DNA of 64,000 bases, from positions 82,731 to 146,730 of the forward strand of contig JAPPIB010000052.1 in NCBI GenBank assembly GCA_028820695.1, written 5' to 3'. Below the pieces are notes generated by a model. That model searched no databases and was not told the DNA's origin. It saw only the letters and a program-made list of their open reading frames with translations. Origin of the DNA: Acidiferrobacterales bacterium (GTDB lineage Bacteria > Pseudomonadota > Gammaproteobacteria > Arenicellales > JAJDZL01). Shown piece after piece: positions 1 through 8,041 of the stretch (position 1 is its first letter; every line of letters starts with the position of its first letter). The position numbers were made by a program, and so were the translations under genes.

Positions 1-1
1 G

Positions 2-553
2 CTGATTGCAGTAGTCCTTTCCGCACAGGCAACCGATAAATCCGTCAATGCGGCCACCGAACATTTATTCAAGGAAGCACCAGATGCGCAATCCCTGTTC
101 AATCTGGGAATTGAGAGGGTTACAGAACTGATCAGAACAATCGGTCTTTTCAACAGCAAGGCGAAAAATCTGATTCGGATTTCCGAAATTCTGCTCGAAT
201 GTCACGATGGTAAGGTTCCTGACTCGAGGGACGATCTCGAAGCGCTTCCCGGCGTCGGGCGAAAAACAGCGAATGTAATTCTCAACACAGCATTCGGACA
301 GCCGACAATCGCAGTGGACACCCACATATTCCGTATTTCCAACAGGATTGGCATCGCTCCAGGAAAAAACGTCGACCGTGTTGAGCACAAACTCATGGAA
401 GTTGTCCCACAGGAGTTTCTAGTCAATGCGCATCATTGGCTGATTCTTCATGGCCGGTATGTCTGCACAGCAAGAAAGCCTTCTTGTGGCTCATGCCGGA
501 TATTCGACCTTTGTGAGTACACTGATCGATTTTCCTTCACAGATGTCCAGTAG
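2..553 (+). CDS. nth: Endonuclease III, 5'-truncated by window edge
   Basis: Bifunctional DNA glycosylase/AP lyase that removes oxidised pyrimidines in base excision repair. The visible 183 residues begin inside the first helix, and about 28 residues of the usual 211 lie outside the window. The helix-hairpin-helix is present as LPGVGRKTANV, carrying the catalytic lysine, followed by the catalytic aspartate in IAVDTHIFR. The C-terminal iron-sulfur loop is intact with the spacing C-X6-C-X2-C-X5-C (CTARKPSCGSCRIFDLC). The next gene is DUF1841, a common neighbour of nth in gammaproteobacteria. The identification is near certain; only the start is missing. Confidence 0.95.
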   Translation: MIAVVLSAQATDKSVNAATEHLFKEAPDAQSLFNLGIERVTELIRTIGLFNSKAKNLIRISEILLECHDGKVPDSRDDLEALPGVGRKTANVILNTAFGQPTIAVDTHIFRISNRIGIAPGKNVDRVEHKLMEVVPQEFLVNAHHWLILHGRYVCTARKPSCGSCRIFDLCEYTDRFSFTDVQ

Positions 554-576
554 TTTAACATTGAGGTTCAGATGTC

Positions 577-1026
577 ATGGTTGACCCCGAACAGAGAACG
601 TTCCTATTCGATCTATGGGAAAAAATTGAGAATAACCACTCACTGAGTTCCATGGAAAAACAAGTCAAGAAAGTCATCTACATGCATCCGGAAACACACA
701 GCGTATTTTCGAATCGGCAGATTTTTACGACCCATGAATTCGATGCTGATGAACCTGACCCGTTTGCTCACATCGGCCTGCACTCGATTGTTGTTGAAAT
801 GATCAGCGACGATTCACCGAGTGGAATCCGCTCAGTTTACGATCGATGGGTTGCCCTGACAGGCGACAAGCATGAAGTTCAGCATGAGATGATGTCCGCT
901 CTTTTTTCCGTACTGATAGAGTCAACCGACGAGATTTCCGATAGTGATGGGGATGCCAGGCTGATGGCCCTGCTTACCGAAAGACTGAACAATATCATTG
1001 ATCCATCGCTTGGACACACTGAATAA
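577..1026 (+). CDS. DUF1841 family protein
   Basis: A 149-residue soluble protein of unknown function. It matches the DUF1841 pattern: an N-terminal helix with a tryptophan, a region ending near MHPETHSVF, the segment DPFAHIGLHSIVVEMI, then a helical stretch with GIRSVYDRW and HEVQHEMMSAL. No catalytic motif or membrane segment is visible. It starts 23 bases after nth on the same strand, so co-transcription is likely. DUF1841 next to nth is a recurrent proteobacterial arrangement, but the biochemical role is unknown. Confidence 0.8.
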   Translation: MVDPEQRTFLFDLWEKIENNHSLSSMEKQVKKVIYMHPETHSVFSNRQIFTTHEFDADEPDPFAHIGLHSIVVEMISDDSPSGIRSVYDRWVALTGDKHEVQHEMMSALFSVLIESTDEISDSDGDARLMALLTERLNNIIDPSLGHTE

Positions 1027-1985
1027 ACAGACCGTAATGCCTTCAAATAGGGTCATGCAAGTTGGGCTTCGACAATTTCGGAACGCAGATTTTGAGTGCT
1101 TCAAGCGGGCTTCGTCGAAATCGGTTTATAGCCGCTGCGGTTTGGCCAGGGATTGTGCACTCGCCGCTGGGTGTGCAATAGCATCGGAGACCTGTGTCTT
1201 GCCGATGCGTATCAGGCACTGCCGAAACTAACCGGGCAACTTGGGGTTGCGTTGCCGCAGTTGTGCGCTAGCGGCCGCAGACAGCTGAGATTGCCCGCTA
1301 TACACAGACGCCTCATTGTCTTCGAGAAACACCTCGGCCCGCTTCTGTGTCACAGCAATCCTCTCATTCAACCCCTTAAGCTGGCCACTCAGAAGCTCGA
1401 GCATCGCATACGCCGAAGATGGAATCGTCACCTTGGCACCCTATCGTCAACCGCATGAACCGGAATTCAGTTCTTGGCAATATCCACACCCCGACCTTGA
1501 TGATTTTGTGTATATTCCTTATCTGGACACTCCGTATGAATTTTGTGATGAACTGGATTAATCGAGCTTCGGTTACATTATGATGTCGTTGAACCTCTAC
1601 GAGGTATCCATTTCATTAATCATAGCTATATCGATCGGTCGGTTTCGCCGGTAACGGTTATGCCAATTCGCTTGCTTATCGACAAGAAGTCTGTACACCA
1701 AAAACGAGTGTCGGCTTGGTTCCTGAAGAATGTTCTCGCGCTGGAAACTTGTAGCACAAACGACGCCATTGCTGGGACCAATTCGCTTCAACGCAATACG
1801 GAAAGCACACCACGCGGTACTGTCATCGCGTTTGTTGTGGATGTACTGTTTCGTTCACCGTTCCTAACAGCACTCGACGAGATCAAAGAGACGACTGCAA
1901 ACACCAGAGCAAGAGACAGCTGGCGCAAGAGCATGACCAGCAGTTCGACGGACTATATTCATATGTATATTCGCACAAATCTCGC
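1027..1985. other. Gene-poor stretch with transposase relic
   Basis: About 960 bases lie between the DUF1841 gene and the methyltransferase. The only recognisable coding remnant is the IS110-type fragment at 1228-1500 on the minus strand. The remaining open frames, including one at 1660-1989 on the plus strand, show no family motif, no ribosome binding site and no compositional support, and I read them as chance frames in decayed DNA. Confidence 0.6.
1228..1500 (-). pseudogene. IS110/IS1111-type transposase relic
   Basis: Reading the minus strand from about 1496 gives GVDIAKN, the hallmark N-terminus of IS110-family DEDD transposases, then an in-frame stop and the remnant IPVHAVDDR, which resembles the usual continuation. 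After an apparent internal deletion the frame continues as TIPSSAYAMLELLSGQLKGL followed by NERIAVTQKRA. This resembles the coiled region before the C-terminal domain of the same family. Both the catalytic core and the C-terminal Tnp_20 domain are missing. The gene is certainly inactive; the family assignment rests on short motifs and is moderately sure. Confidence 0.5.
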
Positions 1986-3026
1986 ATGAAACTGCACAAA
2001 CTATCTGATGGACTGAAGACCACGTATCGGGAAACGAACCTGGCTCGCCGGGTGCAATTATTCGATAGGTGGAGTGCCAAGGCATTGTCGGAGGATATCG
2101 ATACCACCAGCTACGATCACTGCAAGACAGTTGAAGAATATTACGATCTTTGCACCGAGTTTATGGTCTACGGTTGGGGCGAGTCCCTGCACTTCGCCCC
2201 ATTGTCGCCTCAAGAAAGCTTGGCAGATTCCAAGATTCGGCATCAGCGGCTGATGATTGCAAAGCTGGAACTAGAAGAAGGCATGTCGGTCATTGATGTC
2301 GGTTGCGGAATCGGTGGCCCGATGCGTCGTGTAGTCCGTGAAGCTGGTGTCAGGGTTACTGGAATCAATCAAAGTGAAGTTCAGTTGGAAAAGGCGACAT
2401 CGCTTAGTTCCAAGGCACAGATTGACCATATGGTTGACTACGTTGCGTGCAGCTTCATGGATATGAGCGGTATAGAGGGCGGTTCCTTCGACCGGGGCTA
2501 TGCGATTGAATCGACATGCCATGCACCGGACAAGGTGAAAGCGTTCAGCGAAATTTACCGCGTATTGAAGCGTGGTGCCCTTTTCTGGGGTCAGGAAATG
2601 TGCATGACGGACAAATTCGACCCCGATGACAATCGGCACCGGGAAATCAAGCGGGAACTCATGCACGGTATCGCACTCAAGGAGATCGCGACAACTACTG
2701 AGGTTAACCAGGCACTCGAAATGGCCGGTTTCGAGATCGTTGAGGGAAATGACCGTGCTGTTAGCACAGAGGACGGTCCGTTCACGCCGTGGTACAAACC
2801 CATGGAGACTCGGCACGGTGCGATTGGCAACACCTTGTCCCGCACTAAGCTGGGCCGCAAGGTGTTCCTGGGAGCATCCAGACTGGCCGAGGCGGTGGGT
2901 GCTTTCCCGAAAGGCTCGGTGCAGGTCATCCGACTATTGGACCGGACCGCCGATGCCTATGTTGCAGGTGGTCAGACTGGGATTTTCACCCCGTTATATT
3001 GTTTCCTGGCGAGAAAACCTCTTTAA
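1986..3026 (+). CDS. Sterol C24-methyltransferase-like SAM enzyme
   Basis: A 346-residue SAM-dependent methyltransferase with the full architecture of eukaryotic ERG6/SMT enzymes, which methylate the C24 side-chain double bond of sterols. The sterol-binding signature reads YGWGESLHF (residues 62-70). SAM motif I is VIDVGCGIGGP (102-112). The second substrate signature is AIESTCHAP (173-181), followed by CMTDKFDP. The C-terminal SMT domain ends in GIFTPLYCFLARKP, typical of the family. Length is close to SMTs (about 340-380). No upstream ribosome binding site is obvious for the ATG. It stands alone: no cyclase, squalene epoxidase or demethylase gene lies nearby, and transposase relics flank both sides. 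Transfer and action on imported or host sterol is an inference; a related non-sterol isoprenoid substrate cannot be excluded. Confidence 0.8.
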   Translation: MKLHKLSDGLKTTYRETNLARRVQLFDRWSAKALSEDIDTTSYDHCKTVEEYYDLCTEFMVYGWGESLHFAPLSPQESLADSKIRHQRLMIAKLELEEGMSVIDVGCGIGGPMRRVVREAGVRVTGINQSEVQLEKATSLSSKAQIDHMVDYVACSFMDMSGIEGGSFDRGYAIESTCHAPDKVKAFSEIYRVLKRGALFWGQEMCMTDKFDPDDNRHREIKRELMHGIALKEIATTTEVNQALEMAGFEIVEGNDRAVSTEDGPFTPWYKPMETRHGAIGNTLSRTKLGRKVFLGASRLAEAVGAFPKGSVQVIRLLDRTADAYVAGGQTGIFTPLYCFLARKPL

Positions 3027-3699
3027 ACTTAAGGATGCTGTTGCTACGAAAGCTCATCAAACGCTGGGTGTAGTCCTCATAGACACGCCTGTCGAGTTCT
3101 CGCTGGCATCGGCCAAACCGCCTGATCAGATTTACCTGTGCTGCGAGTACTCAGCATTGTGTGGGGTTTCAAAAACATTTTCTGTAGGAACAACTTTCCA
3201 CGCCAGTCACATTGATGATGCTTCAGCATCAAAAGTCTCGCCGAGCAGCAGCATATCAATAAGCGAATCGGAATCCGACCGTCACCGGATTTGACCATTC
3301 GCCAGTACGTGGTGAATGTCGGCCAACTGGCTGGATTCGCACCCTCGAAACGACAGCCGGTACCGGGCACCAGAAATATCTGGCAGGGAACAGAAAAACT
3401 GATGGAAGGCGTAAGAATGCTTGAGACACTGGAACAAAGCGGAATGATCAATCAGATAGCTTGGTCAGGTGTGGAAAAGTGATAGATCACTGATGGCAGT
3501 CCGACCGATAACTGAGGTTCGAACTATCCATTATCCAAATTGACTGATCAGCCGCTTTCCCTTTCACATTCCACACATCGGACACAACTCGAGCAGTCCC
3601 GGTTGTTTGCTCGATCAACCGACGAATTTCATCGGCTTTGTGCAAGATGGAGTATATTGTGGATTCAATTTAACCTTTCACCTACTTAGGAGATAATTA
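3027..3699. other. Decayed intergenic region with IS4-type relic
   Basis: About 670 bases separate the methyltransferase from the bufferin operon. Positions 3252-3481 carry the tail of an IS4-type transposase; the rest shows no recognisable gene. The last 200 bases must contain the promoter of the bufferin operon. A TATATT-like element near 3653 is a possible -10 region, but I could not pair it with a convincing -35 box. A ribosome binding site (AGGAG) sits about 8 bases before the ATG at 3700. Confidence 0.5.
3252..3481 (+). pseudogene. IS4-family transposase C-terminal relic
   Basis: The frame reads RPSPDLTIRQYVVNVGQLAG, then FAPSKRQPVPGTRNIWQG and TEKLMEGVRML. This matches the conserved C-terminus of IS4-type transposases, where a run of the form TIREAVRxIAQLGGF is followed by a G-PG-x-x-x-LWRG segment and a final helix. 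The DDE catalytic part upstream is not recognisable, so only the tail survives. Together with the IS110 relic it brackets the sterol methyltransferase gene. Confidence 0.5.
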
Positions 3700-3960
3700 A
3701 TGAAAACACAAAAGGCACTTCTAGCGGCAGCGATTTCTGGCGCCTTGGCACTTGGAACACTTTCCCTATCAACCGCTGTCAATGCAGATGGCGATAAGGA
3801 AAAATGTTACGGTGTAGCGAAAGCCGGTAAAAACGACTGTGCGACGAACAACTCGTCCTGTGCAGGGACATCTACCATGGATGACCAAAAAGATGCTTTT
3901 GTCGCAGTCCCGAAAGGATTGTGTGAACGACTGACCGGCGGCTCCACGGAACCTAGCTGA
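3700..3960 (+). CDS. bufA: Bufferin-type RiPP precursor (DUF2282)
   Basis: An 86-residue secreted peptide with an N-terminal signal sequence (charged MKTQK, hydrophobic core 7-25, cut likely after VNA at 28). The mature part has four cysteines (36, 47, 54, 75) in the DUF2282/BufA1 pattern, with KCYGVAKAGKNDC as the first half and VPKGLCERL at the end. In this family the enzyme encoded next door converts core cysteines to oxazole-thio heterocycles, and the exported peptide binds copper. A strong AGGAG ribosome binding site precedes the start. It is followed by bufB, bufC and doxX in the order known for bufferin operons. Confidence 0.88.
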   Translation: MKTQKALLAAAISGALALGTLSLSTAVNADGDKEKCYGVAKAGKNDCATNNSSCAGTSTMDDQKDAFVAVPKGLCERLTGGSTEPS

Positions 3961-3991
3961 TCTTTCCTATCTCTTGTAGATATGTAGAAGT

Positions 3992-4843
3992 ATGTCACGC
4001 AACCCGATACCACAGAATTCAGTCGGAGTCGGGTTGCGTGCACAGCACTATCGGGATGCCATCTCAAATCCAAAGGCGGTTGACTGGTTTGAGGTTCACA
4101 GCGAAAATTACTTTAGACAAGGTGGTGCGCCACATTTTTATCTCAACAAAGTCCGGCAAGATCACCCCATCAGTTTTCACGGTGTAGGTCTATCGCTCGG
4201 ATCAACCGATCCTCTGAATCTCTCTCACCTGACACGGCTCAAGGAGTTGGTAGATATCTATCAGCCAACGTTGGTTTCTGAGCATCTGTCCTGGAGTTCC
4301 GTCGACGGTGTCTATCTGCATGATTTGCTTCCGTTGCCAATGACCGAGGAGTCCCAAAGTCATCTCGCCGGCCGTATTGGGCAGGTGCAGGACTTCCTGG
4401 GACGGCAGATACTGATCGAAAACGCATCTACATATCTGGAATTCTCCCAGTCGCAGATCCCGGAATGGGAGTTTATCTGTGAAATTTCAAACCGAAGTGG
4501 CTGTCGGATTCTATGCGATGTGAATAATGTCTATGTGAACTCGCGCAATCACCGCTTCAGCGCAACTGAGTTCATCGAGGCCGTGGACCCCGATCTGGTC
4601 GGAGAGATTCATCTGTCAGGTCATACGGTCAAACAGCTCGCTGAAGGTGAGATTCGTATCGACACCCATGACCAAAGAGTTTGTGATGAGGTGTGGGAGC
4701 TATACAGGCTTGCAGTTCGACGATTCAGGCACGCACCGACGCTGATCGAGTGGGACAAGAATTTGCCTGACTATTCGGTACTGCTGGATGAGGCCAATAC
4801 CGCACGGAGCCTCCTGAGCGAATCAACCCATGCACTTGCGTGA
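3992..4843 (+). CDS. bufB: MNIO-family RiPP maturase (DUF692)
   Basis: A 283-residue DUF692 protein, the multinuclear non-heme iron oxygenase that oxidatively modifies cysteines of the DUF2282 precursor. The TIM-barrel metal-binding positions are all visible: FHGVG (His63), SEHLSW (97-101), IENASTYLE (142-150, Glu143), CDVNNVYVN (175-183), EIHLSGH (205-211), DTHDQ (224-228) and LIEWD (251-255). The length is standard. It begins 31 bases after the precursor gene and its 3' end overlaps bufC by 14 bases, indicating a translationally coupled operon. Function is expected in the cytoplasm before peptide export. Confidence 0.92.
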   Translation: MSRNPIPQNSVGVGLRAQHYRDAISNPKAVDWFEVHSENYFRQGGAPHFYLNKVRQDHPISFHGVGLSLGSTDPLNLSHLTRLKELVDIYQPTLVSEHLSWSSVDGVYLHDLLPLPMTEESQSHLAGRIGQVQDFLGRQILIENASTYLEFSQSQIPEWEFICEISNRSGCRILCDVNNVYVNSRNHRFSATEFIEAVDPDLVGEIHLSGHTVKQLAEGEIRIDTHDQRVCDEVWELYRLAVRRFRHAPTLIEWDKNLPDYSVLLDEANTARSLLSESTHALA

Positions 4844-5603
4844 ATTACAGACCCGGTTTTGCCAGCAAGTCCTGTTCGGTGAGCAAACAGGTGTTGATTC
4901 ACTGGTCCATCCGGGTGAATTCACCTCAGAACGCCGATTACAGATATATGGAAACAATATAAGGTCAACCCTCACGGAAAGCCTGCAAAGCATCTATTCC
5001 GCCACCGAAGCTATCGTAGGGCGCGACTATTTCAAAATGCTCGCACGTCAATATTTGGTTGATTTCCCTCCGGAACAAGGCAGTATCCATCAATTTGGCG
5101 ATCAGTTTGCGCAATTCGTCAAGACCTTCGAGGGATTGGAGAAAATCGCATATCTGACGGATATCGCGTCGATCGACTGGGCTTACCATACTGCCTTTCA
5201 CGCACCCTCAGCCCCTTCAGTAAGTGTGAGTTGCCTGGCACGGTTCACTCCGGACGACTACGAGAACTTACTGCTCCACCGACATCCATCAGTCACAGTC
5301 GTTTCGTCATCGTTCCCGATTTTTGACATCTGGAACTATGCTCAGAATGAATCGGAAGATATTTCTGTCCCAGACATAAACGCCGCTGCGCAAAATGTGC
5401 TGATCGTTCGTAACGATTTGACAGTCGAGGTGATCAATCTGGATAAGGAACTGTCGGTTCTGCTGGACATGTGCAGCGAAAACCGCACATTGGGTTTCAT
5501 GTTAGGCTGTGTAATTGACAGCAATTCTACCTATAATCTGGAAGTTGGACTTCATACTCTATTCTCAACCGGCGCGGTCCATGATGTTTCGATTGCAAAC
5601 TGA
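4830..5603 (+). CDS. bufC: MNIO partner protein (DUF2063)
   Basis: A 257-residue protein with the DUF2063 N-terminal domain (residues 1 to about 95). The domain is recognised from LRELQTRFCQQVL, then GEFTSERRLQIYGNNIRST and the segment with YFKMLARQYL. Proteins of this type accompany DUF692 enzymes and are thought to bind the precursor leader or support the maturase. The C-terminal half (about 130-257) is less conserved and binds no recognised ligand. Its ATG lies within the last codons of bufB, so the two are probably made in fixed ratio. The old name 'putative DNA-binding domain' for DUF2063 is not supported by the context. Confidence 0.85.
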   Translation: MHLRELQTRFCQQVLFGEQTGVDSLVHPGEFTSERRLQIYGNNIRSTLTESLQSIYSATEAIVGRDYFKMLARQYLVDFPPEQGSIHQFGDQFAQFVKTFEGLEKIAYLTDIASIDWAYHTAFHAPSAPSVSVSCLARFTPDDYENLLLHRHPSVTVVSSSFPIFDIWNYAQNESEDISVPDINAAAQNVLIVRNDLTVEVINLDKELSVLLDMCSENRTLGFMLGCVIDSNSTYNLEVGLHTLFSTGAVHDVSIAN

Positions 5604-5638
5604 CACCTGCTCCGGGATAACGAAGACACCTGAAAATT

Positions 5639-6106
5639 ATGTTTAAGAACACTTCGCTTGGCATTTTTTGCCAACGTATCCTTTGCCTGCTTGACTGTGC
5701 CGCGCCCATCGGTGACCTGATTCTGCGAATTTGGGTAGCCAATGTGTTCTGGAAGTCAGGGTTGACCAAGATTTCGAATATTGACTCAACCATGTATCTT
5801 TTTGAATACGAATACGCCGTGCCAATCATTCCATTTGAACTCGCGGCCTATCTTGCCATTGCCGCCGAACTCGTACTGCCGCTAATGCTTGTTTTCGGCT
5901 TCGCCGCAAGAGCCGCAGCCGGCGCGCTGTTTGTCTTCAACATTATCGCCGTCGTTTCGTATTCGGCGTTGAACGCCGTTGGAATTGCCCAACATCAGGT
6001 CTGGGGGATAATGTTGCTTGTGCTGCTGTTACGGGGACCGGGACAGATTTCTATTGACTACTTCATTCGAAAACGTATCCTCGGACATGACTCTCGGAGT
6101 CCTTGA
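5639..6106 (+). CDS. DoxX-family membrane protein
   Basis: A 155-residue integral membrane protein with four hydrophobic helices. The first follows the segment LILRIWVANVFWKSGLTKIS, which is the DoxX N-terminal pattern (helix with F-x-x-SGLxK). Later helices lie around residues 60-85, 85-110 and 118-140. DoxX proteins end bufferin operons in other bacteria, where the gene is called bufD. The role is unclear; redox partner or export support has been proposed for the family. Its stop codon TGA shares its last base with the ATG of the radical SAM gene that follows. Confidence 0.85.
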   Translation: MFKNTSLGIFCQRILCLLDCAAPIGDLILRIWVANVFWKSGLTKISNIDSTMYLFEYEYAVPIIPFELAAYLAIAAELVLPLMLVFGFAARAAAGALFVFNIIAVVSYSALNAVGIAQHQVWGIMLLVLLLRGPGQISIDYFIRKRILGHDSRSP

Positions 6107-7128
6107 TGTCGGTTTTCCCAGCAGTTACCCTGGACAGCTGTGTCGAGGAATTCACTGACACATTCGACTCCACGCGCTTCAGTTTCGCTTCCGCATTGAC
6201 CCGAAGCGGAATCGGTGAACCGCGGAGGGTTCAGATCCGGGATATTCAAGTCAATGTAGGCAAACTCTGTAATCAGGCCTGTAACCATTGCCACGTTGAT
6301 GCCGGTCCCAAACGGACGGAAGTCATGGAATGGGCTACGATGGAGAAAATTGTGCAATGGTGTGCCAGACACGACATCAAGACGGTGGACATCACAGGAG
6401 GCGCACCCGAACTCAACCCGAATTTCCGCAAGTTTGCTGAATCCTGCCTGGAAATCGGAGCAAATGTAATCTCTCGCTGCAATCTGACCGTCCTGCTTGA
6501 ACCCGGTCAGGAGTCGCTCGCCGAGTGGTATGCAGACCACAAAATTGCCCTGATCTGCTCCTTGCCGTGCTACTCAAAAGAAAATCTGGAAGCCCAGCGC
6601 GGAAAAGGAGTGTTTCGCAACAGCATACGCGCCTTGCAGATGCTGAACAACCTCAACTACGGACGCGATCCGGAACTGTCACTGGACCTCGTCTACAACC
6701 CGATCGGCGGAACCCTGCCACCGGCACAGTCCGACCTGGAGGCTGCGTACAAGACACGGCTGAGTGAGGACTTCGGAATCTGTTTCAACAATCTGTTCAC
6801 CATCACCAATTTACCGATCAGCCGATTTCGCCACTATCTGGAACGATCCGGGGACTATGAAAATTACATGAACCTGCTTGTGGAACACTTCAATCCCGAC
6901 ACGGTAGAAGGATTGATGTGCAGGCACATCATCAGTGTTGACTGGTTGGGAAGAATATTCGATTGTGACTTCAACCAGATGATGGATATCCATGCAGGCT
7001 GGCGAAGTCCAAGATATCTTTGGAATTTGACAGCTGCAGAAATCGAAACCGATCGAATCGCATTCGACTCACATTGTTTTGGCTGTACTGCCGGTGCCGG
7101 AAGCAGCTGTACCGGAACGCTGACCTGA
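6106..7128 (+). CDS. arsS: ArsS-type radical SAM protein (DUF3641)
   Basis: A 340-residue radical SAM enzyme. The cluster-binding motif is CNQACNHC (Cys55, Cys59, Cys62), followed by DITGGAPELN. The C-terminal DUF3641 domain ends in a cysteine-rich tail HCFGCTAGAGSSC (323-335). This is the architecture of ArsS, the radical SAM enzyme of arsenosugar biosynthesis, also called the radical SAM/Cys-rich family. ArsS normally sits with the arsenite methyltransferase ArsM; none is present here. Instead the ATG overlaps the doxX stop by one base (TGATG), tying it to the bufferin operon. Alternative role: a second modifying enzyme acting on the precursor. That is inference from context. Confidence 0.8.
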   Translation: MSVFPAVTLDSCVEEFTDTFDSTRFSFASALTRSGIGEPRRVQIRDIQVNVGKLCNQACNHCHVDAGPKRTEVMEWATMEKIVQWCARHDIKTVDITGGAPELNPNFRKFAESCLEIGANVISRCNLTVLLEPGQESLAEWYADHKIALICSLPCYSKENLEAQRGKGVFRNSIRALQMLNNLNYGRDPELSLDLVYNPIGGTLPPAQSDLEAAYKTRLSEDFGICFNNLFTITNLPISRFRHYLERSGDYENYMNLLVEHFNPDTVEGLMCRHIISVDWLGRIFDCDFNQMMDIHAGWRSPRYLWNLTAAEIETDRIAFDSHCFGCTAGAGSSCTGTLT

Positions 7129-7163
7129 GTAATTCACCAGGGTTGTGTGTGCAATCGGAGGTT

Positions 7164-7913
7164 TCACCCATCTGCCTCAGCGTGCATTCTTTGCCGTACG
7201 ACTTCAAACGCGGCGATACCCACAGCCACTGAAACATTGACACTCTGAACGTCTCCCAGCATAGGAATTGAAATCAATGAGTCACACTTTTTCTTGGTTT
7301 CCGCTCTCAGCCCCCGGTCTTCCGCACCGAAAACAAGCGCACAGGGATGTGTCAGGTCAGATGCAAAAATAGGATCGGAAGTTTCAGTATCGAGTCCGAT
7401 CACCCAGATTCCATTTTTCTTCAGATTCTCAAGATCACGCGCCAGATTGGATGCCTGGTATAGATTTGTGACTTCCGCCGCACCAGCGGCCGTATGAGAA
7501 ACCGTGGCCGTAAGCGGACTTCCGCGCGAACGGCTTACAATGACACCGTCCGCACCCGCCGAATTCGCACTCCTTATGCAGGCTCCAAGATTTCTGGGGT
7601 CAGTGACGCTATCCAAAACGATCAGCAGGGACTGGTTTTTCAAAGAGTTGAACCAGTCGTTCAAATTGGCAGAGGGGCGAAGTTTCTCTGAACGACAAGT
7701 CAATATCACTCCTTGATGTCGGACACCTTCAGATGCTTCGTTCATGACTTCACTTGCGATGCGTCGAACCGGGATACCCTGTTCCGTCGCGAGTTTCTCA
7801 ATCTGACGTATCCGCCTGTCATTCCTGCTTTCGCTCAAGTCAATCGATACGACCTCCCGGGTTTTGTATCGGATCATGGAAAAGGCGTTGTGGATTCCGA
7901 AAACTTTTCGCAT
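7164..7913 (-). CDS. rlmB: 23S rRNA Gm2251 2'-O-methyltransferase RlmB
   Basis: A SPOUT-class methyltransferase that methylates the ribose of G2251 in 23S rRNA. The chosen start (ATG giving MRKVFGIHNAF) yields 249 residues, close to the standard 243, and removes a 27-residue upstream frame extension without similarity. An N-terminal substrate-binding domain is followed by the SPOUT motifs: LDSVTDPRNLGACIRSA (motif 1), LVFGAEDRGL (motif 2) and SIPMLGDVQSVNVSVAVGIA (motif 3, knot). It converges with the radical SAM gene across 35 bases. Its usual partner rnr lies a few genes away at 10815-12812 on the same strand. Confidence 0.93.
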   Translation of the reverse strand: MRKVFGIHNAFSMIRYKTREVVSIDLSESRNDRRIRQIEKLATEQGIPVRRIASEVMNEASEGVRHQGVILTCRSEKLRPSANLNDWFNSLKNQSLLIVLDSVTDPRNLGACIRSANSAGADGVIVSRSRGSPLTATVSHTAAGAAEVTNLYQASNLARDLENLKKNGIWVIGLDTETSDPIFASDLTHPCALVFGAEDRGLRAETKKKCDSLISIPMLGDVQSVNVSVAVGIAAFEVVRQRMHAEADG

Positions 7914-8041
7914 TCTTCTGACTGGCAATATATCGTGTATAGATGTATAGGAATTTTGCTCACTCTCGTTGCCAGCTTGAAGGCATCGAGTCACAATTCA
8001 GGTGAAGTGTACAGGAAAATCAAGCGGCATATCGAGGTTGT

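Noticed and set aside
1660..1989. 109-codon plus-strand frame before the methyltransferase
   Set aside because: It has no ribosome binding site or similarity and lies in a decayed region between IS relics.
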